NCBI RefSeq assembly: GCF_000227135.1
Contig: NC_018255.1
Location: 444,649 to 508,648, forward strand
Length of the DNA stretch: 64,000 nt
Direction of reading: 5' to 3'
Origin: Leishmania donovani
Taxonomy: Eukaryota; Euglenozoa; Kinetoplastea; Trypanosomatida; Trypanosomatidae
Positions 51,989-61,220 of the stretch are shown here, piece after piece. Numbering within the stretch: position 1 is the first letter of the stretch; each line of letters opens with the position of its first letter. Position numbers and translations under genes: made by a program. The notes beneath the pieces are model-generated. The model saw only the letters and a program-made list of their open reading frames with translations, made no database searches and was not told the DNA's origin.

Positions 51989-54700
51989 ATGAGCGGAAGA
52001 CGAACGATGCGCGCTGCTTGCGACGACGCCGAGGACATGCACCGCGCCAAGGCCCGGGCAAAGCAGCAGCGCTGGCAGGAACGCCAGGAGCGCTCCAAAG
52101 AAAGCCGCGAAGAGATTGACAGGCTGCAGCTGCGCTGCGCCGATATGCGTCGCGAATTGGAGGACATCGCCGAGTCGAACGAGGCGAACACGTCCACGGA
52201 GCACCAGTACTCCAAGTTCACAGAGCTGCCCATCTCGCAGCGCACCCAGATGGGGCTGGAGCGCGGCCATTACACGATACTCACACCCATTCAGAAAGGC
52301 ACGCTTCACCTGGCCCTCGCCGGCCTCGATGTCCTTGGCGCGGCCAAGACAGGTTCTGGCAAGACCCTCTGCTTTGTAATCCCGGTTCTTGAGCGACTCT
52401 ATCGCGAGCACTGGTCATCAGACATGGGGGTCGGGGCACTGCTTCTGAGTCCCACGCGCGAGCTGGCCCTTCAGATCTTCAAGGTGATGCAGCTCGTAGG
52501 CTACAAGCACGTCCTTTCGGCGGCGCTCCTCACCGGCGGCCGCGATGTGCAGGAGGAGCGCAAGCGGCTGCACGCCATCAGCATCATCGTCGGCACCCCA
52601 GGCCGCGTCCTTCACCACCTCCAGGATGACGCGGAGCTTGTCCTCGACAACATGCAGCTCTTCTGCATGGACGAGGCGGACCGGCTGCTTGACATGGGCT
52701 TCCGTGAGGCCATCACCAGCATTCTCGCGTACCTGCCACCACAACGGCAGTCGCTCCTCTTCTCAGCTACTCAGACGACTGATGTGCAGATGCTCGCCCA
52801 GATGTCCCTCAAGAACCCGCGATACGTCTCCACGCAGGCCATCACGGCCGCTCCGACGCCGATGACGCTGTGCCAGAATTTTGTTGTTGTTGAGCTGCAC
52901 AAGAAGCTGGATGCGCTGCTGATGTTCCTGAAGCGCCACCCGAACGACAAGATCGTCGTCTTTGTGAGCACCTGCAACCAGGTAAAGTTCATGCACCGTG
53001 CGTTCTCCAAGATCCTCAAGAAGATGCGCATCCCCTCCATGTGCCTGACCAGCAAGATGAAGCAGTTCCGTCGCGAGGAGGTGTTTCTGACCTTCTGCCG
53101 CTGCAAGTCGGCAGTGCTTTTCTGCACCGACGTCGCCTCGCGTGGGCTCGATTTTCCACTCGTGCACTGGGTCGTGCAGTACGACTGCCCGGAGAGCGCG
53201 CAGACCTACATCCACCGTGCCGGTCGCACGGCGCGTGCTGGGGCGCGTGGGGTGAGCCTGCTCTTCCTCACCCCCCGTGAAACGCCGATGCTGAGCTACC
53301 TGCACCACAAGCATGTCCCGATGCGGGAAATCGCCATCAAGCCCGACTTCCTCACCTCCTCGAAGGAGATATTCGTTGCGCTCGTGGTACAGGGTCTGAA
53401 GTACGAAGCACAGAAGGCCTTCATCGCGTACCTGCGCTCTGTCTACTTTGCCTCCAACAAAAATGTCTTCGAGGTGGCTGCCGTCGACGTGGAGGCGTTT
53501 GCGAAGTCGCTCGGCTTGCCCGTTGTGCCAGACATGTCAGAGCTGCAGAACCTGCAACGCAGCGCCAAGAACTTGCCATGGGACGTCGTCAACTTCATCG
53601 CGCAGCGCGGCGGTGGCGGCGCTGACAAGGCCGGCAGCACCCTGACACGGAAGGAGAAGCACCTACAAGCAACGGACATGCACCGCGTCATGGAGCAGAA
53701 GCAGCGGTTTGCCAACAAGAAGGGTGCGCTGTGCGGTGATGACTCGAGTGGGGGCGACGGCTCTTCGGGCAACGCGGACAGCGACGACGACGACTTTCTT
53801 GTGAAGAAGGAGCCCGCTGGCGCCTCCGGTAGCGGCGCATCTGTCTCTGTCAAGGCTGGCACACTCATCGCAGACTCGAACCCATTGCACCTGACCGTGG
53901 AGGAGCGCCTCGCAGGCCTCTCGAAGAACAAGCGTCGGAAATTGATTGAAAATGCAGACATTCGCGTGCGTGACTTGGGGCTCAACCAGCGCATTATCTT
54001 CGACGACGACGACGAGTCAGATGAAGAAGCCGACACCATCGGGAATGGCGGCAGAAGCGGGGCGAAAGGCAACGCGGCACACTCGTCTCCCAGCGACGAC
54101 GATGCTGACGAGGAAAATGAAACCACCGTCTCGGGCCTGCTCAAGCATGCCGTGCTGCGGCACCGCGTGGAAGACCGCAGAGACGCTGACAGTAGCAACG
54201 ACGACGCCGACGACGCGGACTTCACGGCAAAGCTGCGAACGCGCGTGCAAGCCAACAGGGCCGACGACCTCGAACGCGCCAAGAAGATGCGGCGGCTGCG
54301 ACGCCTGCAACGGCAAGGCCGCGTATCGCGCAAATCGACTGTCGACGAGAGCGGCATAAAGACTGCCAACGGCGGACCTCGCCCGGCCAACTCGGACGAT
54401 GATGCGTATGACGGCAGCGGCGACTACTACGATGAGGACGTGGACGGCAGCGACGCCGAGAGCACCGGCTCCATCAGCCGTCTTCTCAAGGCGGCACGCG
54501 GCGAGCTCTACAGCGACGACGAGGACGGCGAAGAAGAGAAGAGCCTCTTCGGCGGGTCGGGTGCTGCTCGCAAGCGCACACGTGAAAACTGCACATATCA
54601 CGGCATTGATAGCAGCGACGACAACTGCAGTGAGAAGGACGCCGACGAGGTCGCCTCTCCGCCGCCGCCGCCGTTGAGGAGGCCTAGGCAGAGGCGCTGA
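51989..54700 (+). CDS. DEAD-box RNA helicase, DDX10/Dbp4-like
   Basis: A 903-residue ATP-dependent RNA helicase. Motifs in order: Q-motif region (KFTELPISQRTQ then ILTPIQKGTLHLALAGLDVLG), motif I A118-AKTGSGKT126, PTRELALQ, GGRDV, TPGRVLHH, D228-E-A-D231 (motif II), S259-A-T (motif III), motif IV VFVSTCNQVKF, TDVASRGLDFP (motif V) and YIHRAGRTARAG (motif VI). The core resembles Dbp4/DDX10, which releases U14 snoRNA during 18S rRNA processing: it has the characteristic basic C-terminal extension containing long acidic Ser/Asp runs (about 590-620, 670-690, 740-770, 800-840) and K/R patches. The end is PPPPPLRRPRQRR, a likely nucleolar signal. Start is ATG 51989; upstream frame to 51887 starts with TTG. 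Other DEAD helicases with acidic tails (Has1, Drs1) are less likely. Confidence 0.92.
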   Translation: MSGRRTMRAACDDAEDMHRAKARAKQQRWQERQERSKESREEIDRLQLRCADMRRELEDIAESNEANTSTEHQYSKFTELPISQRTQMGLERGHYTILTPIQKGTLHLALAGLDVLGAAKTGSGKTLCFVIPVLERLYREHWSSDMGVGALLLSPTRELALQIFKVMQLVGYKHVLSAALLTGGRDVQEERKRLHAISIIVGTPGRVLHHLQDDAELVLDNMQLFCMDEADRLLDMGFREAITSILAYLPPQRQSLLFSATQTTDVQMLAQMSLKNPRYVSTQAITAAPTPMTLCQNFVVVELHKKLDALLMFLKRHPNDKIVVFVSTCNQVKFMHRAFSKILKKMRIPSMCLTSKMKQFRREEVFLTFCRCKSAVLFCTDVASRGLDFPLVHWVVQYDCPESAQTYIHRAGRTARAGARGVSLLFLTPRETPMLSYLHHKHVPMREIAIKPDFLTSSKEIFVALVVQGLKYEAQKAFIAYLRSVYFASNKNVFEVAAVDVEAFAKSLGLPVVPDMSELQNLQRSAKNLPWDVVNFIAQRGGGGADKAGSTLTRKEKHLQATDMHRVMEQKQRFANKKGALCGDDSSGGDGSSGNADSDDDDFLVKKEPAGASGSGASVSVKAGTLIADSNPLHLTVEERLAGLSKNKRRKLIENADIRVRDLGLNQRIIFDDDDESDEEADTIGNGGRSGAKGNAAHSSPSDDDADEENETTVSGLLKHAVLRHRVEDRRDADSSNDDADDADFTAKLRTRVQANRADDLERAKKMRRLRRLQRQGRVSRKSTVDESGIKTANGGPRPANSDDDAYDGSGDYYDEDVDGSDAESTGSISRLLKAARGELYSDDEDGEEEKSLFGGSGAARKRTRENCTYHGIDSSDDNCSEKDADEVASPPPPPLRRPRQRR

Positions 54701-54855
54701 TGATATATACATATCAAAAAAAAAGCGACACCGCAGAAGATACGCCCCTCCCCTTTTTTTCTCCCCACCTCTGCTGTCCACGCCTTGTCCAACACCGTTG
54801 CGCAACACGGAAATTATGGTGTGATCGTTTTTGTCGTTTTGCTCGTCAGCGCAGT

Positions 54856-54876
54856 GGGGGAGGGGAGGGGAGGGGG
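54856..54876 (+). other. G-quadruplex motif, sense strand
   Basis: Runs of 5, 4, 4 and 5 G separated by single A (54856-54860, 54862-54865, 54867-54870, 54872-54876). Shortest possible loops; lies about 155 bases after the helicase stop, likely in its 3' UTR. Confidence 0.75.
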
Positions 54877-55402
54877 AGAGGTGAAAAAGGCGGAAAGTGG
54901 CGGACGAGCGAGCTGGTGGGCGTAGACGGAAGTCTGCACGACTTGTGTGCTGTGCCCCGCTGTTGTCGCGTAAGTGTGCTTTGTTTTTTGTTGTTGTTGT
55001 TTTGCTCCGTTTCACGTTTAAAAGCATGATAAGCTAACGCCTAGGCGCCTTGATGTCTTTGTTGTGGTTTCGGTGCCGGCGATGTTTTGCCCTCCCTCCC
55101 GCATTGTGTTTCACGTCCACGCCCGCACCTCTTCCTCTGAAACTCCTGCCGCTTCAACGCCCTTTCGCTCGCTTCCCTTCGCAGCGCTGCGGACGGCCTG
55201 CATCAGGGTGTCGGCAAGTGCGGAGGAGAGACGGGTGAGAAACTGCCGCTGCGCCCGCCCTTTCCACCTCACTGGTAGCCCTCTTGAGCTGGACGCGAGA
55301 CACTAGCGGGAGACTGGCAAGCACTCTGTCGGCAGGAGACGGATCCTAATCGACTGAGGATCTGAGAGGACGCCCTCGCAATCATGATAACCATGTGAGA
55401 GT

Positions 55403-55426
55403 GGGGAGGGAGGGGAGGGGAGGGGG
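55403..55426 (+). other. G-quadruplex motif, sense strand
   Basis: Runs of 4, 3, 4, 4 and 5 G separated by single A between 55403 and 55426. A second near-identical motif, 530 bases after the first. Confidence 0.75.
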
Positions 55427-56187
55427 CTCATCGAGCAGGTTGGAGACGTCCTCTTCTTCTGTCTTGTTGGCAGCGCGAGTGGCAAAGCGGCTCCCCTTTG
55501 CTCTCCTCCCCCGCCTTTCTCTTCTTCTTTGTTATTGAAAGCGGGTGTACTCGTCGTGCCTGCATATGTGCGTGTGCGTGTGCGTGTGCGTGACTCCCAA
55601 TGCAGTCACCGGCGCGTAAGTCAGGCAGAGCAAAGCACGAAAAGAAAACGGGGAATGTGCGCTGCACGTGCACTGTGCACGTATGATGCGCTCTCCTGCT
55701 CACATTCTTGAGAAGAATCCACACACAGAATATGCAGAGATCGGGGGAGATGGAGAGGTGGAGAATTCCATGCTGGCTTTTTGCTAACGCATCTCGCATC
55801 CTGCTGCTCGTTGGCATCTCCATTTGCATTCACGCCTTCTCCCCTCCCGCGAGACCCGCGCCTAAGGTAGACGCGAAGAGAAGGGAAAGGAAAAGGGCGG
55901 CATGTGTGGCGCCGCAATCAAGTGCCAGAGCTGCCCGTCCGCTCTCAAGTGCGTCTTCACAGTTCTCTGTTGTGTTTACCCTGCACTGGCCCTCTCCGTC
56001 GCCATCATCTACGCTCTGACACCACGCGCACTCACATACACTCGCGGGTCATTGCCACCCCGGTCCTCTTTGCGCCCGTCGTACCATCTGGGCACTCAGG
56101 CCTCTCCCTCATACGCAGGTCTCCGGACAGCGCGCCTCTGCTCTAGTCTTCCACCCTCCCCCCCCCTTTCCTCCTTTGCTCGCGCTC

Positions 56188-56189
56188 AG
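56188..56189 (+). promoter_or_regulatory. Possible trans-splice acceptor AG for COQ2 gene
   Basis: AG in CGCGCTCAG at the end of a C/T-rich tract (56152-56187), directly before CATG. If used, the mRNA would have a one-base leader after the spliced leader. Upstream AG at about 56144-56145 is an alternative. Confidence 0.35.
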
Positions 56190-56190
56190 C

Positions 56191-57660
56191 ATGTTTCGAC
56201 GGACCCTGTTCTGGCCCAAGGTAACCCGCTCGTGGACAACGTCTTCGATCAGCGCCGCCACGGCACACTTTCCCGACGCTGTCCACGCCGACCCAGCCTC
56301 GTCCCGCACCGGGTCGACCTCAGCCAAGGAGTCGCGCAGCTGGAAGCTGGGCGATGACACCGTCAAAGCGGAGGCGCTCCCAAAGCACCTGCAGCTTGCC
56401 GTGCGTAAGCTGCAGGTCTACGGCGACCTTGTTCGTTTTAGCCGGCCGGTGGGCTGGCAGCTCCTTCTAATCCCTTGCTACTGGGGCTCCTCTTTGGCAG
56501 TGACGCGGGCGCTTGTCTGGGAAGGCGCCGACCCGGTGGTGCTCTGCGCCCCGTTCATTCCCCTTCACTTGTGTGTCCAGTTCTTGCTCGGCGCCTACCT
56601 CATGCGCAGCGTAGGCTGCATCGTAAATGATATGTGGGACCGCAAGTTTGATCGCATGGTCGAGCGCACCGCGCAACGCCCGCTCGCTTGTGGCGCCATA
56701 TCCATGACAGAGGCCTCCGCGATCCTCCTCTTGCACCTCTCCGTGGCCGGCGTGATCGCGCTCAACCTCTCGCCGGCAGCCCTGCAGGCGTGCGTGGCCA
56801 TCACACCGATATGGTTGATTTACCCCTTCATGAAGCGCATCACCTACGCCCCGCAGCTCTTCTTGGGTCTGTGCTTCAACTGGGGTATCTTCGTCGGCTA
56901 CGCGGCGGTGTTGGGGCGAGTCGACATGGCCGTGTGTCTGCCGATCTATGGCGGTGCCGTGATATGGACCATCTTGTACGACACCATCTACGCCTACCAG
57001 GACCGCCGCGACGACCTCAAATGCGGCGTCAAGAGCACTGCCATTTGGATCGGGGACCGCAAGTACATTCTGAATGCCATGGTGGCGCCCATCGGAGCGA
57101 GCCTGCTCATCAGTGGCTTTCTGGCGTCGCAGTCCCTGCCCTACTACATCGGGATCGTATTGTGCATGTACCACCTGCACTCCATTGTGGACGACGTAAA
57201 CATCTACGACAGCTGGTCCTGCGCGCAGGGGTTCAAGCGCAACGTGCGAGTCGGCATGTACGTCTTTATGGCGATGTGCCTTGGCAACCTCTGCTGGGCT
57301 TTCGCGTCCGAGCACGAGGCGGAGCTGGACAGGAACACCGACAGCGCCCCGAAGAGCTCGGCGCTCTCGCGCTTCCTGTTCCTAGATCAGGAGACGCACG
57401 GGTCAATGTACACAAAAGGCAGCTTCAACTGGGCGGACCGCTTTATGCATCCGGCGTTTGTGCAGGCCGAGAGCGCCAAGTTGGCCGGTGCCACTGAGGC
57501 ACCGCCGATTCCAGCCTGGATGCGGCGTGAGTACTTCTGGCAGAACGTGTCAGCCATCCTCCTCTTCTGTGGCGTGGCGGAAGACACAGTGGCAGCGTGG
57601 TCGACGTTCTCGTACGAGTGGATGGACCACTACAACATGTTCTCGAAAGTATCTCCGTAG
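56191..57660 (+). CDS. COQ2: 4-hydroxybenzoate polyprenyltransferase, COQ2-like
   Basis: UbiA-family membrane enzyme that attaches the isoprenoid tail to 4-hydroxybenzoate in ubiquinone synthesis, expected in the mitochondrial inner membrane. The 489-residue product has a basic, Ser/Thr-rich mitochondrial-type N-terminus (MFRRTLFWPKVTRSWTT), then about eight hydrophobic segments from about 95 on. The two metal/diphosphate-binding motifs are present: N146-D147-x2-D150-x3-D154 in NDMWDRKFDRM, and YDTIYAYQD271-RRDD in the second half. RPLACGAIS after the first motif fits the family. The C-terminal 110 residues (from about 385) extend beyond the usual UbiA end with SFNWADRFMHPAF and more hydrophobic sequence, longer than bacterial UbiA (290) and human COQ2 (about 370-420). 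Start: ATG 56191; a TTG 15 bases upstream gives no support. Confidence 0.92.
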   Translation: MFRRTLFWPKVTRSWTTSSISAATAHFPDAVHADPASSRTGSTSAKESRSWKLGDDTVKAEALPKHLQLAVRKLQVYGDLVRFSRPVGWQLLLIPCYWGSSLAVTRALVWEGADPVVLCAPFIPLHLCVQFLLGAYLMRSVGCIVNDMWDRKFDRMVERTAQRPLACGAISMTEASAILLLHLSVAGVIALNLSPAALQACVAITPIWLIYPFMKRITYAPQLFLGLCFNWGIFVGYAAVLGRVDMAVCLPIYGGAVIWTILYDTIYAYQDRRDDLKCGVKSTAIWIGDRKYILNAMVAPIGASLLISGFLASQSLPYYIGIVLCMYHLHSIVDDVNIYDSWSCAQGFKRNVRVGMYVFMAMCLGNLCWAFASEHEAELDRNTDSAPKSSALSRFLFLDQETHGSMYTKGSFNWADRFMHPAFVQAESAKLAGATEAPPIPAWMRREYFWQNVSAILLFCGVAEDTVAAWSTFSYEWMDHYNMFSKVSP

Positions 57661-58783
57661 GCGGCCGTGCGGGTGCGTGGGGAGGTTGGAGGAGGGGGAG
57701 GGTGTACGCCGGAGGTGGAGGGAGGCCAGACGAGCCTACTGTGTCGCGTCGCCTCAGGAACACGAGAGGCAGAGACCAGGGAGTCGACATTGCCCTCCGC
57801 CTCATCTGCTGCTCCCGCCACCAAACCCGCCCAGCGCTAATCGTATCACTACGCTGATGCCGCTTCCTGACTCTGCGCACGTGAGTCCGTTTTTTCTGCC
57901 GTGGAAGAGAGGAAGAAACGGCGGAGGTCGCACTGTGTTCTCGTCCCACCTTCACAAGCCGTTATCACAGATATGACATATCCCGTTTTTCTTCGCCTTG
58001 CGCATGCTCAGTTGTGGTGGTCTGTGGTTGTGCTCTGTATAGATATGCCGTGAAGAGTTGGGTGGAGTTGCCTTGCAATGGGAACGTCGGCTGTGTTTGT
58101 ATGTGTGTATTCGCCGAGACATGCGCAGTCGGGCTGCAGTGGTGTGCGAGGTTTGTCAGAGGGGGTGGGGGGCAGCGGGTGGTGAGAACGAGGTAGCAAG
58201 CGCGCATATGTCCACACGTCAAAGCCATTATCGTTACAAACTAATTTGAAATCAAAGCAGTCGTGAAGACCCGTGGCTTATCACAGCATGTCTGTGTTGG
58301 CTTTCCGCGTTGAAGACTCTTAGAAAGCGGTGGGCGTGCGTGTGCACGACGTTCCCCCTTTCCATGTGTTTTTCCCCACCTTCACCGCGTGCTTTCCTTG
58401 CGCTCGACTCCTCTCCGACTTTGCATCCTCACTGCCTCGTGTGGCCGGCCCGCAGAGCGCAGCACCCTTGGAAGGCACGCTCGCCAACTGTCCACAGATC
58501 GCCGGCATCCCTTATCTTCATGTGTGAAGCGCTCTGTACACTGCAACGACTCGTTTGCTGCGCCCTTCAAGTGTGTCCATCCTCACCCCCCCCCTTGTCA
58601 CCTCATCGCTCTCTCTATACACGATCGGTAGACTTCGAAAGCGCCGCCTTCTGAAGGTAGCCGATCAGCGCAGGAGGACACCGCCGTGCCCTGTCGCCCT
58701 TGTGTGTTCTTTTTGCGCCTCCTGTCGCATCTTCCTTCTCTACGCCCGCTCTGCGCGTCTCTTCACCACCGCTGCAGCGTGCT
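57661..58783. other. Spacer between COQ2 and LRR genes
   Basis: About 1.1 kb, no supported gene. G-rich start (about 57662-57725) with GGGGGAGGG-type runs, otherwise mixed; C/T-rich from about 58680 to 58770. A CTGCAG with AG at 58776-58777 lies just before ATG 58784. Confidence 0.55.
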
Positions 58784-59836
58784 ATGGCGGAGCACCAGCA
58801 GTCGTTTTTTGCGCAGGCCGTCTCGCCCCTGGCACCCGAGGCGTCGCCCAAGAGCCACGCTGCTTCCATCGAGTCCGCGTCGCATCGGCACGCAACGGCG
58901 GACGAGGCGCGTGCCTCTGTACCACCTCAGCGCCGAGCGAGTGCAGCGGGAAGGGGCGCAGCGTCTCCTGCGACCACGCCACCCCCGCGCATTCACGACA
59001 AAGCCTGGCTCTTCCACACGGTGCTCCTGCCATCTATCCGAACGACGGACTTTCGTCGCGACGGCAGCACACAGCAGCACCGCGCCGGTGACGTGCAAGG
59101 AAAAGCCGCGTCACTGCTCGCGCGCGACGACGTGACACATGTGAGGTCCCCAAAGTCGACCGGGCGTGCGAGCACCAGCGCTCCCGTGGATCCCGCGCCG
59201 ACCTTCTTGATGGAGCCGAATCACCTTTTTTTCGAAGACACCCCGTCCCCCTCTCGCAGCGGTGGGTCATTGGCAGACCGTTACAGCCTACGCACGCTCT
59301 ACACGTCCCGCTGTGTGAGCCTTGGCATGCGGCGGCCATTCGACCGCCTCCTGCAGCAGCTTCCCAGTGAAGCTGGCCAAGACGCAGCCGATCAGTTACG
59401 CATGCTTGTCGCGCGAGACACGTACATCCCGGCCAAGGCGTGCCAAGCGCTCACGGTGTTGTTGCCCTACTGCACCGGGCTCGAGTACATCAACCTGTGC
59501 AACGCAGGGCTGCGGAGCAAATCCGGCTTCATGACAGGTGTGAACGCGCTATTGGACGCCCTCATCTGCAGCCCGGCAGGCAGCGGCATCGGTGCGGCCC
59601 TGCACACCATTGATCTCTCCTTAAACAAGCTCGACGACCGCACCGGTCGGCGACTCTTGCGCCTCGCCCAGCAGCAGCCTCACCTGCGTGTGGTGAATAT
59701 TGACGGCACAGAAATTAGGGACAGGATGAAGACACGCATCGCGGAAGAGCTGCGCAGGAACTCGAAGGCGCGCACACCGCCTATATTGCTCAACGAGGCA
59801 GATGAGGAGCAAACTGCCGCCTCTACCGCGGCTTAG
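58784..59836 (+). CDS. Small leucine-rich repeat protein, in-frame stop then open tail
   Basis: A 350-residue protein as read. The first 180 residues are disordered (Ala, Ser, Arg, His-rich). Residues about 215-340 hold RNI-type leucine-rich repeats: GLEYINLCNAGLRSKSGF (about 232), LHTIDLSLNKLDDRTGRRLL (about 281) and LRVVNIDGTEIRDRM (about 305), ending in a basic helix before EEQTAASTAA. This resembles tropomodulin/ribonuclease-inhibitor tails. The frame ends at TAG 59834-59836 but the same frame is open for a further 87 codons to TGA 60098-60100 with good third-position G/C (listed separately). The gene may thus be truncated by one point mutation, or use stop read-through, or contain a sequencing error. 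Start is ATG 58784; upstream frame to 58700 has only TTG. Role unknown. Confidence 0.8.
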   Translation: MAEHQQSFFAQAVSPLAPEASPKSHAASIESASHRHATADEARASVPPQRRASAAGRGAASPATTPPPRIHDKAWLFHTVLLPSIRTTDFRRDGSTQQHRAGDVQGKAASLLARDDVTHVRSPKSTGRASTSAPVDPAPTFLMEPNHLFFEDTPSPSRSGGSLADRYSLRTLYTSRCVSLGMRRPFDRLLQQLPSEAGQDAADQLRMLVARDTYIPAKACQALTVLLPYCTGLEYINLCNAGLRSKSGFMTGVNALLDALICSPAGSGIGAALHTIDLSLNKLDDRTGRRLLRLAQQQPHLRVVNIDGTEIRDRMKTRIAEELRRNSKARTPPILLNEADEEQTAASTAA

Positions 59837-60100
59837 CCCTTTGCCCTAGCTGGCCCGCTGACGAAGCCAGGAGTGGCATTCGTGTTTCGCGACGACGATG
59901 CCGACGGGCTGGGAGGCAAGCTCCCTGCTGTTCGCGACGGTGACGGCGCCGCATCCGTGACGTCATCCACGGTGAGTAAACGCCACAGCTCACACCGCAG
60001 TGACTCACAGAGGCTTGCTGGCCACAAAGCAAGCAGAAGCCAGAACGCCAGCGCGAGCAACGCGGATGCGGCAGAGGTAAGCGGCAGTGAAAAGGAGTGA
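59837..60100 (+). other. In-frame open extension after TAG of LRR gene
   Basis: Beginning with PFALAGPLTKPG right after the TAG, 87 codons stay open in the same frame to a TGA at 60098. Most third positions are G or C. The sequence (VFRDDDADGLGG, then Ser/His/Arg-rich and an acidic EVSGSEKE end) looks like a normal disordered protein tail, not like random spacer. Likely the original C-terminus of the LRR protein. Confidence 0.55.
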
Positions 60101-60410
60101 CAATGATGATCCTCAGCGGCGTACGCCCACTGGCACGGCGACGGCGCTGAAGATCTGCGACCTGCACGTGCTCGTGCGCCCACCCACCCTCACTCCTTTT
60201 TTGAAGGGCATCAGGAAAGTGAGGGAAGCATGCAGAAGGTAAAATGGCATTCGCACAAGAGACGCGATGGTGGCGATGCGCGATTCGCCGATGCAGGTAC
60301 CTCTGCCACACGGCCGCCGAGGCTTATTGTTTTCTTTTTTAGCTTCATAGCCTTGCCGAAAGGAGTGGAAAAGGTCTCCCCAGTCCCTCTGCCCCCCTCC
60401 CCCCTTGCGC

Positions 60411-60412
60411 AG
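60411..60412 (+). promoter_or_regulatory. Predicted trans-splice acceptor AG upstream of 60426
   Basis: AG ends CTTGCGCAG after a nearly pure C/T tract (60375-60409), 14 bases before ATG 60426. A good acceptor pattern with no firm gene behind it; it may instead serve an unidentified transcript. Confidence 0.4.
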
Positions 60413-60425
60413 TGCTCCCGCCGGC

Positions 60426-61220
60426 ATGGACACGCACGCGTACGCCAAGGTCAGAACCTTGTGCATGGTTTCCTTCGTGCCTGACGACGAGATCCCTCCC
60501 TCTCCCTATCATCACCGAATGCTGCCTGTGCCTTGTGGGTATGTGCACGGCCACCTCCTGCATGTGGGATCTGTTTCGGTCACCTCCTGGTTCCTGTGTG
60601 TCTGGTGGAAGGCTTCGCACCGATGTGTTCGCCTCCCTCCACCCACGCCATACGCACACACAGGCAGTTTCTTCTTCCTGTCATGCCTTGTCTCCTCCGC
60701 ATGGGCTGCGCTGCTCTCCTTTCGCGATGTCCGTCGCTCTCTCCCCTTCCCTCAGGCGCCCGTCGTTCTCACCGGGAAAGACGAAGACAGCGAAAAGGTG
60801 TTCAACGGAAATGGGACGATTCGTGCTTCTATGTATCTGCGCCCTCGTGAGCCGACCCACTCCCGTCCTTTTGGCTTCCTCGTCTTCTTTCATCTCGTGT
60901 TGGCCTTGATGCGCTTCGGCTTTCGCGTTTCCTCGCGCTCCTTCTGGTCTGTTTTCTGGAACTGTTGCTCCAGCTTGTGCCCTTCTCATGCCAGGCGCCT
61001 TCTTTGTGCATGCCCTCGGTGCAGAGCGTTTTGTCAAGGGTCCATTCCCCCTCCCCCGCGTATAGCCTCGCCTCGCCTCGTCGCGGCTTCCCTCCGTCTT
61101 GCGGCGACATATGTGTGTGCGTGTGTGCGCGCGCCTTCTTTCGTCCTTTGCTGCGTTGTTTGTCCTCCTCATCCTTTTTCGTTGTTCGCTGCTGTGATGT
61201 GGGTTGGAACTACACCGTGA
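60426..61220 (+). CDS. Weak candidate ORF, 264 aa
   Basis: An ATG-started open frame directly after a good acceptor pattern. The first 70 codons look coding-like in composition (MDTHAYAKVRTLCMVSFVPD onward, with VPCGYVHGHLLHVGSV). From about residue 75 the sequence becomes Ser/Phe/Cys/Leu-rich from T/C-rich DNA, typical of spacer translation. No domain recognised. It could be a degraded gene with only its 5' half left, or chance. Confidence 0.2.
   Translation: MDTHAYAKVRTLCMVSFVPDDEIPPSPYHHRMLPVPCGYVHGHLLHVGSVSVTSWFLCVWWKASHRCVRLPPPTPYAHTGSFFFLSCLVSSAWAALLSFRDVRRSLPFPQAPVVLTGKDEDSEKVFNGNGTIRASMYLRPREPTHSRPFGFLVFFHLVLALMRFGFRVSSRSFWSVFWNCCSSLCPSHARRLLCACPRCRAFCQGSIPPPPRIASPRLVAASLRLAATYVCACVRAPSFVLCCVVCPPHPFSLFAAVMWVGTTP

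Larger units (their letters stand above)
54701..56190. other. Spacer between helicase and COQ2 gene, with two G4 motifs
   Basis: About 1.5 kb with no firm gene. A9 run at 54717-54724; strong sense-strand G-quadruplex motifs at 54856-54876 and 55403-55426 (listed separately); a (TG)n-like stretch at about 55568-55590 with alternating CGTGTG; C9-T/C-rich tract at 56152-56175 before COQ2. Two overlapping small open frames (about 55053-55306) are discussed under rejected items. Confidence 0.6.

Noticed and set aside
55053..55306. Two overlapping small open frames (61 and 74 codons) between helicase and COQ2
   Set aside because: Both have partly coding-like codons, but they compete for the same bases, lack a clear acceptor and match nothing recognisable.
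59837..60100. Independent gene after the LRR gene
   Set aside because: It has no ATG and continues the LRR frame, so it is treated as the original tail of that gene.
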